37,862 bases of DNA from Brachionus plicatilis (lineage: Eukaryota > Rotifera > Eurotatoria > Ploima > Brachionidae), in the NCBI GenBank assembly GCA_010279815.1, contig QEOQ01000658.1, positions 477,382-515,243 on the forward strand. The letters are read 5' to 3'. Under the pieces are notes generated by a model. That model made no database searches. It was given only the letters and a program-made list of their open reading frames with translations, and was not told the DNA's origin. Position 1 is the first letter of the stretch. Each line of letters begins with the position of its first letter. This document shows positions 24,301-34,180 of the stretch, piece by piece. The position numbers and the translations under genes are program-made.

Positions 24301-27300
24301 ATACTTTGTTGCACCTTTTTTACCTAAAATAAAATTTTAATTTTAATTTTTAGTAAATCAAATCAATAATCAATTTAAATCTTATTGATTTTTTATTCAT
24401 TGTCCTATTTAACCTTAGAAAAAATATTTAACATTAAAAAAAGGTGCAATAAAGTATGTTGCATAATATTGCAGTATTTTTTAAAAAAAAAGTTAACTAT
24501 CTTTAATTTCAATTTATCAAAAAAGGAAGAATTTTTGTTCATTTTGTACTTGAAATTCCCAATACCATGTTTGTAGCAAATTTTTCAGAGCAATAATTGA
24601 GGAATTTCGGTGATTAGTTGTGTTCAATGCTGTCGGAAAAAATATTTTTTGCTTATTTAGCTTTAATTTAGTGATAAATTATTTATTAGTTGACTAAAAA
24701 ATAGAGATTTAATTAACGATTAAAAAAAAAATTAGTCGATTTAATAATCGCGGGTTTTGTGAAGTTCAGTACAAAAGAACAGAACAAAGTTAAAAAAAAT
24801 AAATAACTTTTTTTCTAAAAGTTTAAAATAAATTCTGTGAATGCAGAATGGTGTTTTAATATTTGATGCAACTTTGAATGTTGCACTATGTTGCACTTAC
24901 AGAATTAAGTTTAAACCTTTAGGAAAAAAGTTATTCAATTTTTTTACATTTTTTTCTGTTCTTTTTATCATTTTGTACTGAATTTCACAAAACCATAATC
25001 GCGATTAAAAAAAAAGTCGATTTAAAGTAAGTCGATTATTGATAATCGGTTGCCAACACTAACTTGGAAAAGACTTAGTAGGTTTTTTTTAAAATTAACC
25101 AAGATTTTATTAAAATTTGTAAATTTTTCAAACTAGAAATTTAACGGAAAAAATTTACCGAAATTCACTTAAATTTTAGTAACAATGTTACGAAAAAAAA
25201 AATTTGCAAAATCTTAAATCAGATAAAAAGTTGGTAAAGTTCTACATATTAAAAACAGAAGTCAAATTCCAAAAAAATAATTGTAAAACTTTTTTTTCTA
25301 AGTTTTTTTAAGTTTACAAAATAAAAATTAGAAAATTGTAAAAAAATCTTAATTTTTTTCTTTAAAAACGTCACGATTCTTCAATGTTTTAAAAATTTTT
25401 GTTTTTGCAATAATTTATGTAAAATAAGGTAAAATAAAAACAGCAGAACAGCAGTGTCCAATTATTTATGCCAATATATACCAAATTTTCTAAAATTAAG
25501 AGTATATTCTTAAAGATTTTAATGAGGAAAAAATATTGAGAACAGTTAATTCCATCTGGAACTATAAAAGAGTGATCTTTTTCTAAAAAAAGGAGAAAGT
25601 TTCATGTTTTGGACTTTTTTTTTGGGCTTTAAAAAAAAATCTGAATATAATTACTTTTTGTTGAAAATAATTATTTTATTGTCGAAATTAACAAGTTCTA
25701 AATAAATTGTTGAAAATAATTACTTTTCGTTTAATTTTCTGAGTTTATTAACAAAATATTTAGTTTAAATTGAAAATTATTAATCAAAATATAAATAAAT
25801 TCATATAAAAAAAAATATTTATTTTATCTGATACATGCTTTTGCTTTTGTAGCAAAAGCTTTCTGAATATAATTCAGTGGCATAGCTAAAAGCTTTTGGT
25901 TTACTGCTAAAGATATAATATGAGAGCAATANNNNNNNNNNNNNNNNNNNNNNNNNNNNNNNNNNNNNNNNNNNNNNNNNNNNNNNNNNNNNNNNNNNNN
26001 NNNNNNNNNNNNNNNNNNNNNNNNNNNNNNNNNNNNNNNNNNNNNNNNNNNNNNNNNNNNNNNNNNNNNNNNNNNNNNNNNNNNNNNNNNNNNNNNNNNN
26101 NNNNNNNNNNNNNNNNNNNNNNNNNNNNNNNNNNNNNNNNNNNNNNNNNNNNNNNNNNNNNNNNNNNNNNNNNNNNNNNNNNNNNNNNNNNNNNNNNNNN
26201 NNNNNNNNNNNNNNNNNNNNNNNNNNNNNNNNNNNNNNNNNNNNNNNNNNNNNNNNNNNNNNNNNNNNNNNNNNNNNNNNNNNNNNNNNNNNNNNNNNNN
26301 NNNNNNNNNNNNNNNNNNNNNNNNNNNNNNNNNNNNNNNNNNNNNNNNNNNNNNNNNNNNNNNNNNNNNNNNNNNNNNNNNNNNNNNNNNNNNNNNNNNN
26401 NNNNNNNNNNNNNNNNNNNNNNNNNNNNNNNNNNNNNNNNNNNNNNNNNNNNNNNNNNNNNNNNNNNNNNNNNNNNNNNNNNNNNNNNNNNNNNNNNNNN
26501 NNNNNNNNNNNNNNNNNNNNNNNNNNNNAACTCACCTTTTGTTTTTTTATTTATTTCAAATAAAAAAATCAGAAACATGAACATTTCGAAAATTTTTGTT
26601 AATGGAATTCTTTAATTGTAAATTTATAAAATTTTTGAGATAAAGTCTACCATTTTTTTTTCAGTTGTTTTTCGTCCCTTCTGTAAAAATTTGGTTTTTG
26701 AAAATTTTTTAAATATGTAAAAACTAAAAACTAGGGATGTACCTTATTTGACGGTACACCAAAAACAGTGGTCGGTTGAGCGGCCTTTTAATATTAATTA
26801 AATAAATTAATTAAATAATCAGCTTTGTTTAAAAGTCACAAGTCTCAAGTCAAGCCCAAGTCCGGTCTTTAAAATTTTGAATACTGAAGAAGAATTGTGA
26901 AAATCTCTTTAATGTTAGTTAAAATAAAAAACAACTTTTAAACCAAAAACGTCTTAAAGAAAATTTAGCAGATGTGTTCAACTTGAATTAATATGAATCA
27001 ATAACCGAATTTTCAGTTAACCATATTCTGACTCACCGGATTTTTGGTTAACCAAATTTTGGCTAACCACAAACCAAGCAAAACCAACATTACTAATTAA
27101 AATGAAATCAATTTTTCAAAATTAACTTTTTATCTAATACAACAGGAAGTAATTATTTTCAATAAAAATAAATTAAAATAAAAAAAAAATAATTAATTTC
27201 AGCTTATTAATTTTATTTTTTGGTTCAAAATAGAATTTTTATTTTTTCAACTAAATTAAGTAATTAATCTCAACAGAAAGTAATTATTTTCGCAGTACAA

Positions 27301-28778
27301 GTAATTAACAGCAAAAATTATTTGTCAAAATTTGAAACATTTTGTAAAAATTTTAGTAGATTTTCTCTTGAATAAAAAAATTCTTAATTATATAACTTTT
27401 TTATCATAAAAAAAGAATATAAAAAATATTTATTGATTTCAATGAATTATTTTAAATTTAATATTCAAAGGTTTTGCAAATTTAATTTTACTTTTTTTAA
27501 TTAAGTAATTTTTACTTTTCGCTTTTCCCTAAATGAGGTTAATTTTTCAAATAAATAAATAAATCATTTTAGAAAATTTGTTGATTTTGGCATTGAATTG
27601 AACTCTTTTTATTTTTTAATTAGAAGATTTACTAAATAATAAAAATTAATAATATTTATTTTTTTAAATAGTGGCTCAAACGCTACAGTTTGGCTAAATT
27701 GAAGCTTGATTTGCATAGACTTGTTTCTGGTCCCGAATGCAAACATGATACAGTGACAATAGGAGCAATCAGAAAAAATGTCTCTGCCAGATATTGTTCC
27801 ATATTTCCAAGCATAAATGTCAACGGCACAGTCAGACATTTACAACTAAAGCAAGGTGAATTAAAAGAGTACCAAGAGCAATGTGATAAAGTTTTGAAGC
27901 GATACGTCAAGCGACTCCAGTGGTTGCTGAGCGGAAGCCGCAGACTTTTTGGAACATTTGTCCATGACAAAATATGTGTCTTAATCGACACTTCGGGTTC
28001 GATGGACAATTACATTGAAGAGCTAAAAAAAGAGCTTGCATGCCTTGTATGGGAACAGATATTTAAACACAAAATAAAGTTTAATTTTGTACAATTTTCA
28101 GACGGGTGCCAAAAATGGCGAGACAAAATAGTAGAACCCACGGAAAGTAATTGCCATAAATCTATAGCTTGGCTAGCTAGTCTCAAAGCACATGGCAATA
28201 CTTGTACTCTTGATGCACTTAGAGAAGCATTTGGTGATGAAGAAATCAGTGCCATTTATCTGATAACAGACGGAAAGCCTGACTCAAGCACAACACTGGT
28301 TCTGGACGAAGTCAGAAAAATGAACATGCAGCGACGCTTAAGCATCAATGTGGTGTCATTCAACTGTGATGAAAAATCTGCCAATGATTTTTTAAGTCAG
28401 CTGGCATCAGAAAACTATGGTCGATACCATCGAAGCAACAAAACTGACCGAGACATTCATTTGTTTGCCCACAAGATTTTAACTCAAGGAATTCAAGACA
28501 ACTACTTGTCTCACATACCAGACTTTGAAGGAGATGATCTGAGACGACTTGCCAATGAAATAGGCAAAGCAAAGCAATTTTTGCGACAAGCAGTTACTTT
28601 TAGTCGCATGTACGAAAGAGACAGTGGCCTAGAACATGGTAAGAAATTTTTATTTTAGTTTTTTTTTAATTATTAAAAATTGTTTTTAGATATTACAATT
28701 GAAAATATTCATATTAATAAATCAAATGAACATCAAACGAGACATAAAAATTGTGTTCCAGTCGATTTTTTACTTTAG
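18327..28778 (+). CDS. VWA3A: von Willebrand factor A domain protein 3 (VWA3A/VWA3B-like)
   Basis: Eight exons can be joined in phase: 18327-18694, 18754-19107, 20530-20655, 20711-20819, 22121-22186, 22236-23855, 27672-28638 and 28690-28778. Together they encode 1,232 residues, the size of human VWA3A/VWA3B. The protein has three modules. Each begins with a short W-L/I-x4-G/S-L/V-x3-K/H-L-x-L motif (about residues 100, 424, 882), followed by an R-I/L-x-W-L-x2-[SG]-S-R[RK]-x-F-G lead-in and a VWA fold. The metal site is DTSGSM at about 987 in module 3 with LITDGKPD later, DSSNS at about 185 in module 1, and DLSVV at about 531 in module 2, where it looks lost. A charged, proline-containing linker at about 740-880 joins modules 2 and 3. 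The exon 6 to 7 join across a 3.8-kb intron containing the gap restores KDW, as in module 2. VWA3A is preferred over VWA3B by the third VWA, with moderate certainty; family membership is firm. Confidence 0.85.
19108..20529 (+). other. Intron 2 of the VWA3-like gene
   Basis: A 1.4-kb AT-rich intron between a GTAAAT donor and a TTTGAAG acceptor. The splice restores R-T-I-E-E-A across the junction within the first VWA domain. No gene or recognisable mobile element is seen inside. A minus-strand open frame at 19570-19788 is judged to be chance. Confidence 0.6.
21178..21380. repeat. Long intronic hairpin, arms about 85 bp
   Basis: The left arm (from TTGCGAAAAATTTCC at 21178 to about 21265) and the right arm (about 21298-21380) are near-complete inverse complements with a few mismatches. 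They are separated by a loop of roughly 30 nt (GGTTAAAATACCAGGATTCG and on). It lies in intron 4 of the VWA3-like gene (20820-22120) and would form a strong hairpin in the pre-mRNA. It is most likely a fold-back MITE. Flanking target duplications were not recognised. Confidence 0.85.
22015..22075. other. GC-rich patch inside intron 4
   Basis: GATCGCGCCTGCGCAGCC and the following 40 nt are much richer in G and C than the rest of this intron, and lie about 45 nt before exon 5. GCGCCTGCGCAG resembles an NRF1-type palindrome. It may be a transposon end or a regulatory site; no function can be assigned. Confidence 0.35.
24057..25059. mobile_element. Compound inverted-repeat element, about 1 kb, in intron 6
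   Basis: Outer ends GTGTTGG and CCAACAC are flanked on both sides by TA (24055-24056 and 25060-25061), and the outer arms are related further in (TAATCGACT against the complement of GATAATCGGTTGC). Inside are two further palindromes: 24190-24580, whose arms share TTCAAGTACAAAATG and GTGCAACATACTTTG-like blocks, and 24770-24990, whose arms share GGTTTTGTGAA, TTCAGTACAAAA and AACAGAAC. The structure suggests a non-autonomous DNA transposon with two nested fold-back elements. It has no coding capacity. A TA target points to a Tc1/mariner type, but the TAGTGTTGG end also resembles the ends of other repeats in this window. Confidence 0.6.
25932..26528. other. Assembly gap (597 N)
   Basis: Unsequenced bases within intron 6 of the VWA3-like gene. 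Because exons 6 and 7 already join in phase and restore a conserved motif, the gap need not hide a coding exon. Open frames that run through the N block are artefacts. Confidence 0.98.
26733..27096. repeat. Probable decayed DNA transposon with GGTTAACC-like motifs
   Basis: The stretch opens with CTAGGGATGTACC, which resembles hAT-type ends, and toward its other side has a cluster of GTTAACC/GGTTAACC/GCTAACC motifs (about 27015-27070) in a less AT-rich background. Clustered short motifs near element ends are common in hAT elements. No matching end or target duplication was identified, so the limits are approximate. Confidence 0.3.
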
Positions 28779-29229
28779 ATGCTCTAAAAAAAGAATTTTC
28801 CTTTTATTGTTTTAAAAATCTAAATAATTTTTGAATAGAATTTTTGAAAATGTTTTCTTTTGTAACTTTATTTTTAATTCAGAAAAAGAAAAATCAAGTT
28901 GGCTTTTAAGTTGAAATAAAGGAGAAGCGAAAAATTTTTATTTAAATTTAATTCATACTATTTAGCTTCTATTGTACTTTGACGCCTTCATTTTGGATAA
29001 AATTAAAATAAGCTTAAGCATTTTGAAATTCCGACTTTTCCACCAATATGATGGCGGCTAGTTTGAGGTCGCTCACTAAACTTTTTTTTTTTACTTGGTG
29101 CCATGATTCATAGATTAATTTGAATTCTTATAAATATTTTATTCTTTAATTCTCAAAGAAAGACAAACTCAGAAAAATAACAATAAAATCAAATATATTT
29201 AACTAGAAAATAATATAACACTTAATAAT
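28779..29229. other. 3' flank of the VWA3-like gene, no gene seen
   Basis: After the TAG at 28776-28778 the sequence is AT-rich 3' UTR and intergenic DNA. An AATAAA at 28915-28920 is the best candidate poly(A) signal. A small GC-richer patch (GATGGCGGC at about 29050) is unassigned. Confidence 0.5.
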
Positions 29230-29510
29230 ATAATTCTTACAGTTAAGTTCCACTCCCCAATCCATCGGCCATCGTTCTAGTTTTATTATGTCGTTTTTCA
29301 ATTTATTGTTTGGGTATTGTATTTCCAAATATTAAGTATCTTGTTATCATCTGCATACATCATACACGGACTCTCAAACACTTCTGGTAAATCATTTATA
29401 TTGAAGACAAACGAAATTGATCCAAGTACAGAACCTTGAGGCATATCACTTGAGACCTCCTCTCAAGATGAAACTGATTCTCTAAAATCAAATCTTTGGC
29501 TCCTCTCAGT

Positions 29511-30638
29511 CAGGGGTGGTAGATCGGTTAAAAAAAAACGGTTCTAAACCGGTTAAAATATTTATCGGTTATAAATCAAAGCCGGTTAATGTAGCCGGTT
29601 AAAATGTTGAAACCGGTTTCAGACCCGATTACAATTTATAACCAAATTTAGTTACCGGTTAAAAATCCTAAGCAGTTATGAAACCGTTTCTAGCCGGTTA
29701 AAAAGGAACATTAATTTCTTGAGTTAAATGTTTATATTTTTTTTTAATTAAATTTTTAAAAATTATGCAAAAAATTCATCCTTTTTTCAATAGACTTTTT
29801 AGCAAGATTTTGATTAAAATCAAATAAAAATGTTTGTGAAGAATAAGACTGTCTGTCTCGAGTAATCCTTTTATGATCATCTTAATTGAAAAACAAATCT
29901 CTATCATTTATTTCAGAAACTTAGATTTTAAATAGTAATTTACTTGTTTTTATATATATTTAAAATGTCTCAATCGTCTGAGTCTATGCGAATATATATT
30001 TTTGAGAATACTGAAAACACAGCAAGTCAAGAACAGAACGATGTTTGTTCACCTATAAAGCGCCGTAGAAATGAGAGTCCTGTGTGGGAATACGTAATTA
30101 AATTAGAGAATGGCAATAAAAAATTTAATATTGAATTCTGCACTAAAGTTTTCGAAAAATCTAGTGGGATGAGTTCTATTAAGTACCACCTAAAAGATCC
30201 TCATTCAATTAGCTGTTGTATAGAAAATTCTATTCAAAGCGCATCTCATATTTAAAAAAATAATTCCAAACATGGCGTGGATGAACAATCGAAAAGGATA
30301 AAAGCATTACTTGATTTTATCATAGAAACTTTTGATTTAATTTTGAAAAAATTGATTGATTTTGTTTAATAACTTTTGTTTCTTGTTTAGGCTTAAAGAT
30401 TTATCAATAAAGTTTTTATCTAAAATTTTAAAAAATTTTTTTATTCATAAATCCGGTTAAGACAAACTTTTACCGGTTATGTAGACGGTTAGAAATTTTA
30501 AACCGGTTCCGTAACCGATTAAAATTTTTAACTGGTTAATGGAACTGGTTACACATCCTAACCTGTTCTAAAACCAATTAAAAATTTTTAACCGGTTACG
30601 GGACCGGTTTAAGATGTCTAACCGAACTACCAGCCCTA
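29511..30638 (+). mobile_element. hAT-type DNA transposon derivative with 8-bp target duplication
   Basis: The element starts CAGGGGTGGTAG and ends CTACCAGCCCTA, which are imperfect inverted repeats of the CAGGGNTG type known from hAT elements. It is flanked by an exact 8-bp duplication CTCTCAGT at 29503-29510 and 30639-30646. Both ends are packed with AACCGGTT-like motifs in about 150-190 bp of subterminal sequence, a likely set of transposase-binding sites. The interior retains only the N-terminal part of a transposase gene, so this is an internally deleted, non-autonomous copy. It sits in a LINE reverse-transcriptase pseudogene, whose frame is continuous once the element and one duplication copy are removed. 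Confidence 0.9.
29965..30255 (+). pseudogene. hAT transposase remnant: BED-type zinc finger
   Basis: From ATG 29965 a 96-codon frame has a basic patch (PIKRRRNE), then SPVWEYV, a C-x-K-V-F segment and SSGMSSIKYHLKDPH. This order matches a BED finger, the DNA-binding domain at the start of hAT transposases (aromatic residues, C-x2-C, then H-x4-H). The first cysteine of the C-x2-C pair appears to be isoleucine (IEFC), so the finger is probably dead. After the stop, another frame reads RIKALLDFIIETFDLILKK, which resembles the next conserved part of hAT transposases. The catalytic RNase H-like region and the C-terminal dimerisation domain are absent. Confidence 0.7.
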
Positions 30639-30990
30639 CTCTCAGTCAAAAAAACTTTTATCTACGAAAATAAATTACCCTGTATCTTTCTGTTAAAACA
30701 TAGGACTAGAAAAATGTTGATTTTAAAAAATCTTTCTTTTAGTTGTTATCAAAATGCCTATTCCGAAGCGATCCGTCAACATTAATTCGATTGAAACATT
30801 TTTTTTAGCTTTAGAAATCTCAACATATTTCTAGTCTATTGTTTGAGAGTAAAAACAAAATTAAAAATGATTAAAAATTCATTCTTTGCTTTTAAAAATA
30901 TTTGCTCATCTTTAAAATAGGTCTTATTAAATAATTTGTATACACATTGGCCGTAATCTGAAAATCTAACTATATTGTCTTGGTAATCTT

Positions 30991-31502
30991 TAGTGCTTGA
31001 TATCGATTACTTCGAACGATAAAAACAATATTTCGATATCGTCCAGAGGTATCGATATTTTATCGATATCGTCTAAAGATATCTATAATAATTAATTAAC
31101 TAACTGTTCCTGATAATTTTTTTAAATTAAGGATTTTTTAAAATAATATTTGAACATTAACTAATTTTTTGTAAAAAACATTTTATCGATATAAAAAAAA
31201 TAAATTTTTTTTATTTAAGTAAATTATAAATCCTAAATAATGAAAAATTAATTCAAGAAGATTTTATTAGAATGAGGGAGCTTTTTAATTAAAATTATTA
31301 AATTAATTATTATCATTTTTATATTCCATTTTATATATAAATTTTTATTTTAAGTATAATTTATTCAAATTGAATTTAAAAATCAAATAATTTATCAGAG
31401 TACACTTGCATGATATCGATAATGTATCGATACTTTTAGACGATATTAATTTTGCAAAAATCGATATCTTCTATCGATATTCGTTATCGATATCAAGTAC
31501 TA
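30991..31502. mobile_element. hAT-like MITE rich in ATCGAT, 8-bp target duplication
   Basis: Ends TAGTGCTTGATATCGAT and its inverse complement (ATCGATATCAAGTACTA, one mismatch) define 512 bp, flanked by exact 8-bp duplications GTAATCTT at 30983-30990 and 31503-31510. Both subterminal regions carry many ATCGATATC or ATCGAT motifs. There is no open frame of note; the middle is plain AT-rich DNA. The uninterrupted target (AAGATTAC on the plus strand) is preserved at 36212-36219 in repeat copy B, which proves the insertion and its exact limits. Confidence 0.93.
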
Positions 31503-31572
31503 GTAATCTTGACACCATCCAATTTTGAAACACTAAGCCTCAAAACTCGTTGGAAAAAAAGCAGAATAAAGC

Positions 31573-33895
31573 GGATGAGGTATAATAAAACATAAAAAAG
31601 TTTAAAAAAAAACATAAAAATTGAATTCACAACATAAAAATAATTTTTATTTATCAAACTGACAAAAAAACATAAGTCAATTGCTATTAAACTAAGAATA
31701 AAACATAAATTTTTTTTGATTTAATTAATAAAAAAAACTTCAAATAGAGAAAAAAACATAAGTCAATTGTTATTAAACTAAGAATAAAACATAAATTTTT
31801 TTTGATTTAATTAATTAGTCCTTTTCATACCATGGTCCTACTATTCTTTTTTGAGAACTATTTTTATTTTTGAATTTTTTTAATATAATACCAGGAAAAC
31901 CGATTGAGTCTAAATAGCAACAACCTACTAGATGTATGCAAACAGCAGAATCCAAAAATTGACAGCAGCTACAATGGGTACAATCAGGACAAAAGCAATT
32001 TGGGTTTATTTCTACAAAATATTAATCGCTCCATTTATATTTTAATAAAATATCATCAATTTCTTTTTCTTCCTCTAATTTCGCTATTGATTCTAAATGT
32101 TTTTTTGCCTCCCTTTTGGTAGATAGTTTAGCAAAAGAACATATTGGAGTAATGTAATCGATACGAGACTCAAATGTAACAACTTTTTCAAAAATCTCAA
32201 AAACTGGCAACAAATTGAATTTGGTTCTTTCTGTAAAGAATCTTTTGATTTTATTATTGTATGACTCAATCGGATTATTTGACATAGCATAACCAGGAGG
32301 AGTTTGAAACAATTGCCAATTACAAAATGGCTCAGCGAGCCATTGTTTTGAAAAATATTTAACAAAATCGTTCAAATGTTTATTTTTTTTCCATTTAGCC
32401 AAATATTTTTTTTTTGATTTTTCAAAACTATCTTTATACTTGGTTGACTTAAGATGAATAATATTATTCACTATTTCATCTTCAAATGCTTTCGGAATTT
32501 TTTTAGAATTTTTATTTATCTTTAAAAAAACAAATTAATTAAATTGCTAATTATTTTTTACCTGTACAAAAATTACATTAGCTTTAAAATGATACCAGCA
32601 CATGATAATTTTTGAATTAATTAACACATTTTTAATACTATTTGAACTTGCACGATCAGCATCAATGCATATATATTCGATTAGATCAATAAAATTAATA
32701 TTTACTTGTTTACCTATTTCAATTAGTGAGTTCCAAAAAAAAGTAAAATCTTCTTCTTATTCATGAGATGTAATGAAAAAGGAAATAGGATAAAATTTTC
32801 TTCTTATATCGGAGCCTCCGAAAACAGCAACAGGAAATCCATATTTTACAATTTTGTAGGTACAGTCAAAATGAAATGTTAAAATATTTAAGGCATTATT
32901 TAGTAATTTTTTTGTTGTTAATCCTAAATGAAAGTGGCTCGAATTGTCGCCTTCATTTATTTCACTACCAAAATAAATTGGTTCGTCTTCGGCTAAATTT
33001 GACAATTCGACATTTTTATAAATTTTAGGCGATACAAACTCCTCTAACCCTTCTATACTGTTAATGTCACCATCACGCATCCTTCTATATTTCATATAGC
33101 TCTGTATTTGTGTAAGTTTTGGTGTAAGGTCACTATTATGGTTAAGAAGCAGATGTCGATAAATATGAAACGGCTTGAAAATATTTCGAAATATTAAATT
33201 CTCAATTATTTCCTTATACTTGACGGATATTCCATGCTTATTTTTTAGAGCTTGAGTCTGAATTTCAGTAAGGTTTAATATTGGATGCATGTTCACGCCT
33301 TTTACGACTATTTGACCTTTTTTTTGGCATTTAGTAACTAGATAGCGAGTTATACAATTCTTCTGACATTTACACTTTGGATAAAGGACCACCATTTTAT
33401 GACAATCGCTGTTATCTGAGCAGATAGTACAATTGTTAGAATTTGCATGCCCTGATGATTGTTTAGGGTACTGTTTAAAAAAATGTTCTAGATCAACCTC
33501 TGAATTAAGTTTTGTTAAGAAAATCCAGTCAATTTTTCGCCTAGGCATCCTGAGATTATTAAAATAATTTTTAATAGGATTTATTTATTAAATGTTTTAT
33601 TAGCTTTTAAGCTTACTTTGTCTTACAAATTTTCAAAAACACAATTTTATGTTTTGTTTTATAAAATTAAAAAAATATCCAAATATTTTTGTTTTTTTCT
33701 CTATATGAATAGTGTAATCTCGATTTTATGTTTTATTTTCTAAAATAAAAAAAAATTTATGTTTTTTTCTCTATATGAATAATGTAATCTCGATTTTATG
33801 TTTTATTTCTCTCTTATTCAAATTATATAAACAATTTTTGATTTATGTTTTAATTTTTTTTATTCTCTATTTTTATGTTTTATTATACCTCATCC
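31573..33895 (-). mobile_element. Mutator-like element (MULE) with 9-bp target duplication
   Basis: The ends GGATGAGGTATAATAAAACA and its inverse complement define 2,323 bp. Flanking 9-mers GAATAAAGC (31564-31572) and GAATATAGC (33896-33904) differ at one base. The uninterrupted target, GAATATAGC on the minus strand, is kept at 36149-36157 in repeat copy B, so the right-hand duplication is original and the left one mutated. A 9-bp duplication is typical of Mutator-like elements and agrees with the transposase inside. Both subterminal regions contain repeated ACATAAA/TTTATGT motifs and internal direct repeats: 31664-31729 with 31750-31815, and 33691-33738 with 33761-33808. Confidence 0.93.
31815..33548 (-). 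pseudogene. MULE transposase, nearly complete, two nonsense codons
   Basis: From ATG 33548 the frame encodes a cysteine/histidine-rich N-terminal region (about residues 38-75, FLYWCH- or WRKY-like). The transposase core follows: FHFDCTYK (first Asp near 228), CIDADRASSN (second Asp), the CWYHFKANV motif and NNPIESYNNKIK with the catalytic Glu. A 42-nt GT-AG intron (32520-32561) is needed to stay in frame. Past the core is a SWIM-type finger, CSC then CIH, near the end. Two in-frame TAA codons break it: at 32757-32759, just after FFITSHE, and at 32022-32024, just before the SWIM part. All else is open to TAA 31815-31817, about 563 codons. It is a recently dead gene, or a still-functional relative exists elsewhere in the genome. 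Confidence 0.88.
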
Positions 33896-34180
33896 GAATA
33901 TAGCCAAGAATTAGTTTAAGAAAAAAAGAAAAAATAGCAAATACGAAAATATTCCAAATGTTTTTATTATTGATTAAGTGTTTTATTTTTGAACGTCTAA
34001 TTTTCAGATTTAAATATTCATTAGATATTGATTGTTAAAAAAAGTATTACTTTATCTTAAAAAATATAACTTAAGTTAAGTTTTAATTCCAAAAATTAAA
34101 AAAAACCGAGTCAAGTCAACTCGGACTGGAAAAAAATTTAGTCGACTCCCAACACTTTGCTTATTTTACCATTTTTATAC

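Larger units (their letters stand above)
29230..30697 (-). pseudogene. LINE reverse-transcriptase fragment, split by a hAT insertion
   Basis: Reading the minus strand from about 30697 to 30647 and then, after removing the inserted element, from 29510 to about 29230, gives the palm region of a non-LTR reverse transcriptase. In order: WIxxFLTER-like (with W as a stop), RSQRFDF, EEVSSDMPQGSVLGS, FNINDLPE, and the catalytic MMYADDNKI, followed in another frame by LKNDIIKLERWP. The catalytic YADD is present, but there are at least two nonsense codons (one in place of W before EEV) and one frameshift. N-terminal endonuclease and C-terminal parts are absent. The clade cannot be set by eye; Jockey/CR1-like is plausible. 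It is older than the hAT element that interrupts it. Confidence 0.85.
30695..34156 (-). repeat. Repeat family X, copy A (inverted, interrupted twice)
   Basis: Read on the minus strand, this copy starts AGTGTTGGGAGTCGACTAAA at 34156 and runs through the palindrome-like CCGAGTTGACTTGACTCGG. After removal of a Mutator-like element and a hAT-like MITE it continues to about 30695. The same sequence occurs on the plus strand at 35928-36645 (copy B), in part at 34181-34563 (copy C), and its terminal part at 35044-35195 (copy D). It ends about 230 bp short of the point reached by copies B and C. It is non-coding here; a short coding-like frame in copy B carries a frameshift in this copy. Confidence 0.85.

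Noticed and set aside
25819..26615. Long open frames on both strands around 25.9-26.6 kb
   Set aside because: They consist almost wholly of N bases; they only look open because the gap has no stops.
31904..32122. 72-codon plus-strand open frame
   Set aside because: It is opposite the SWIM-bearing C-terminal part of the MULE transposase, which explains its composition.
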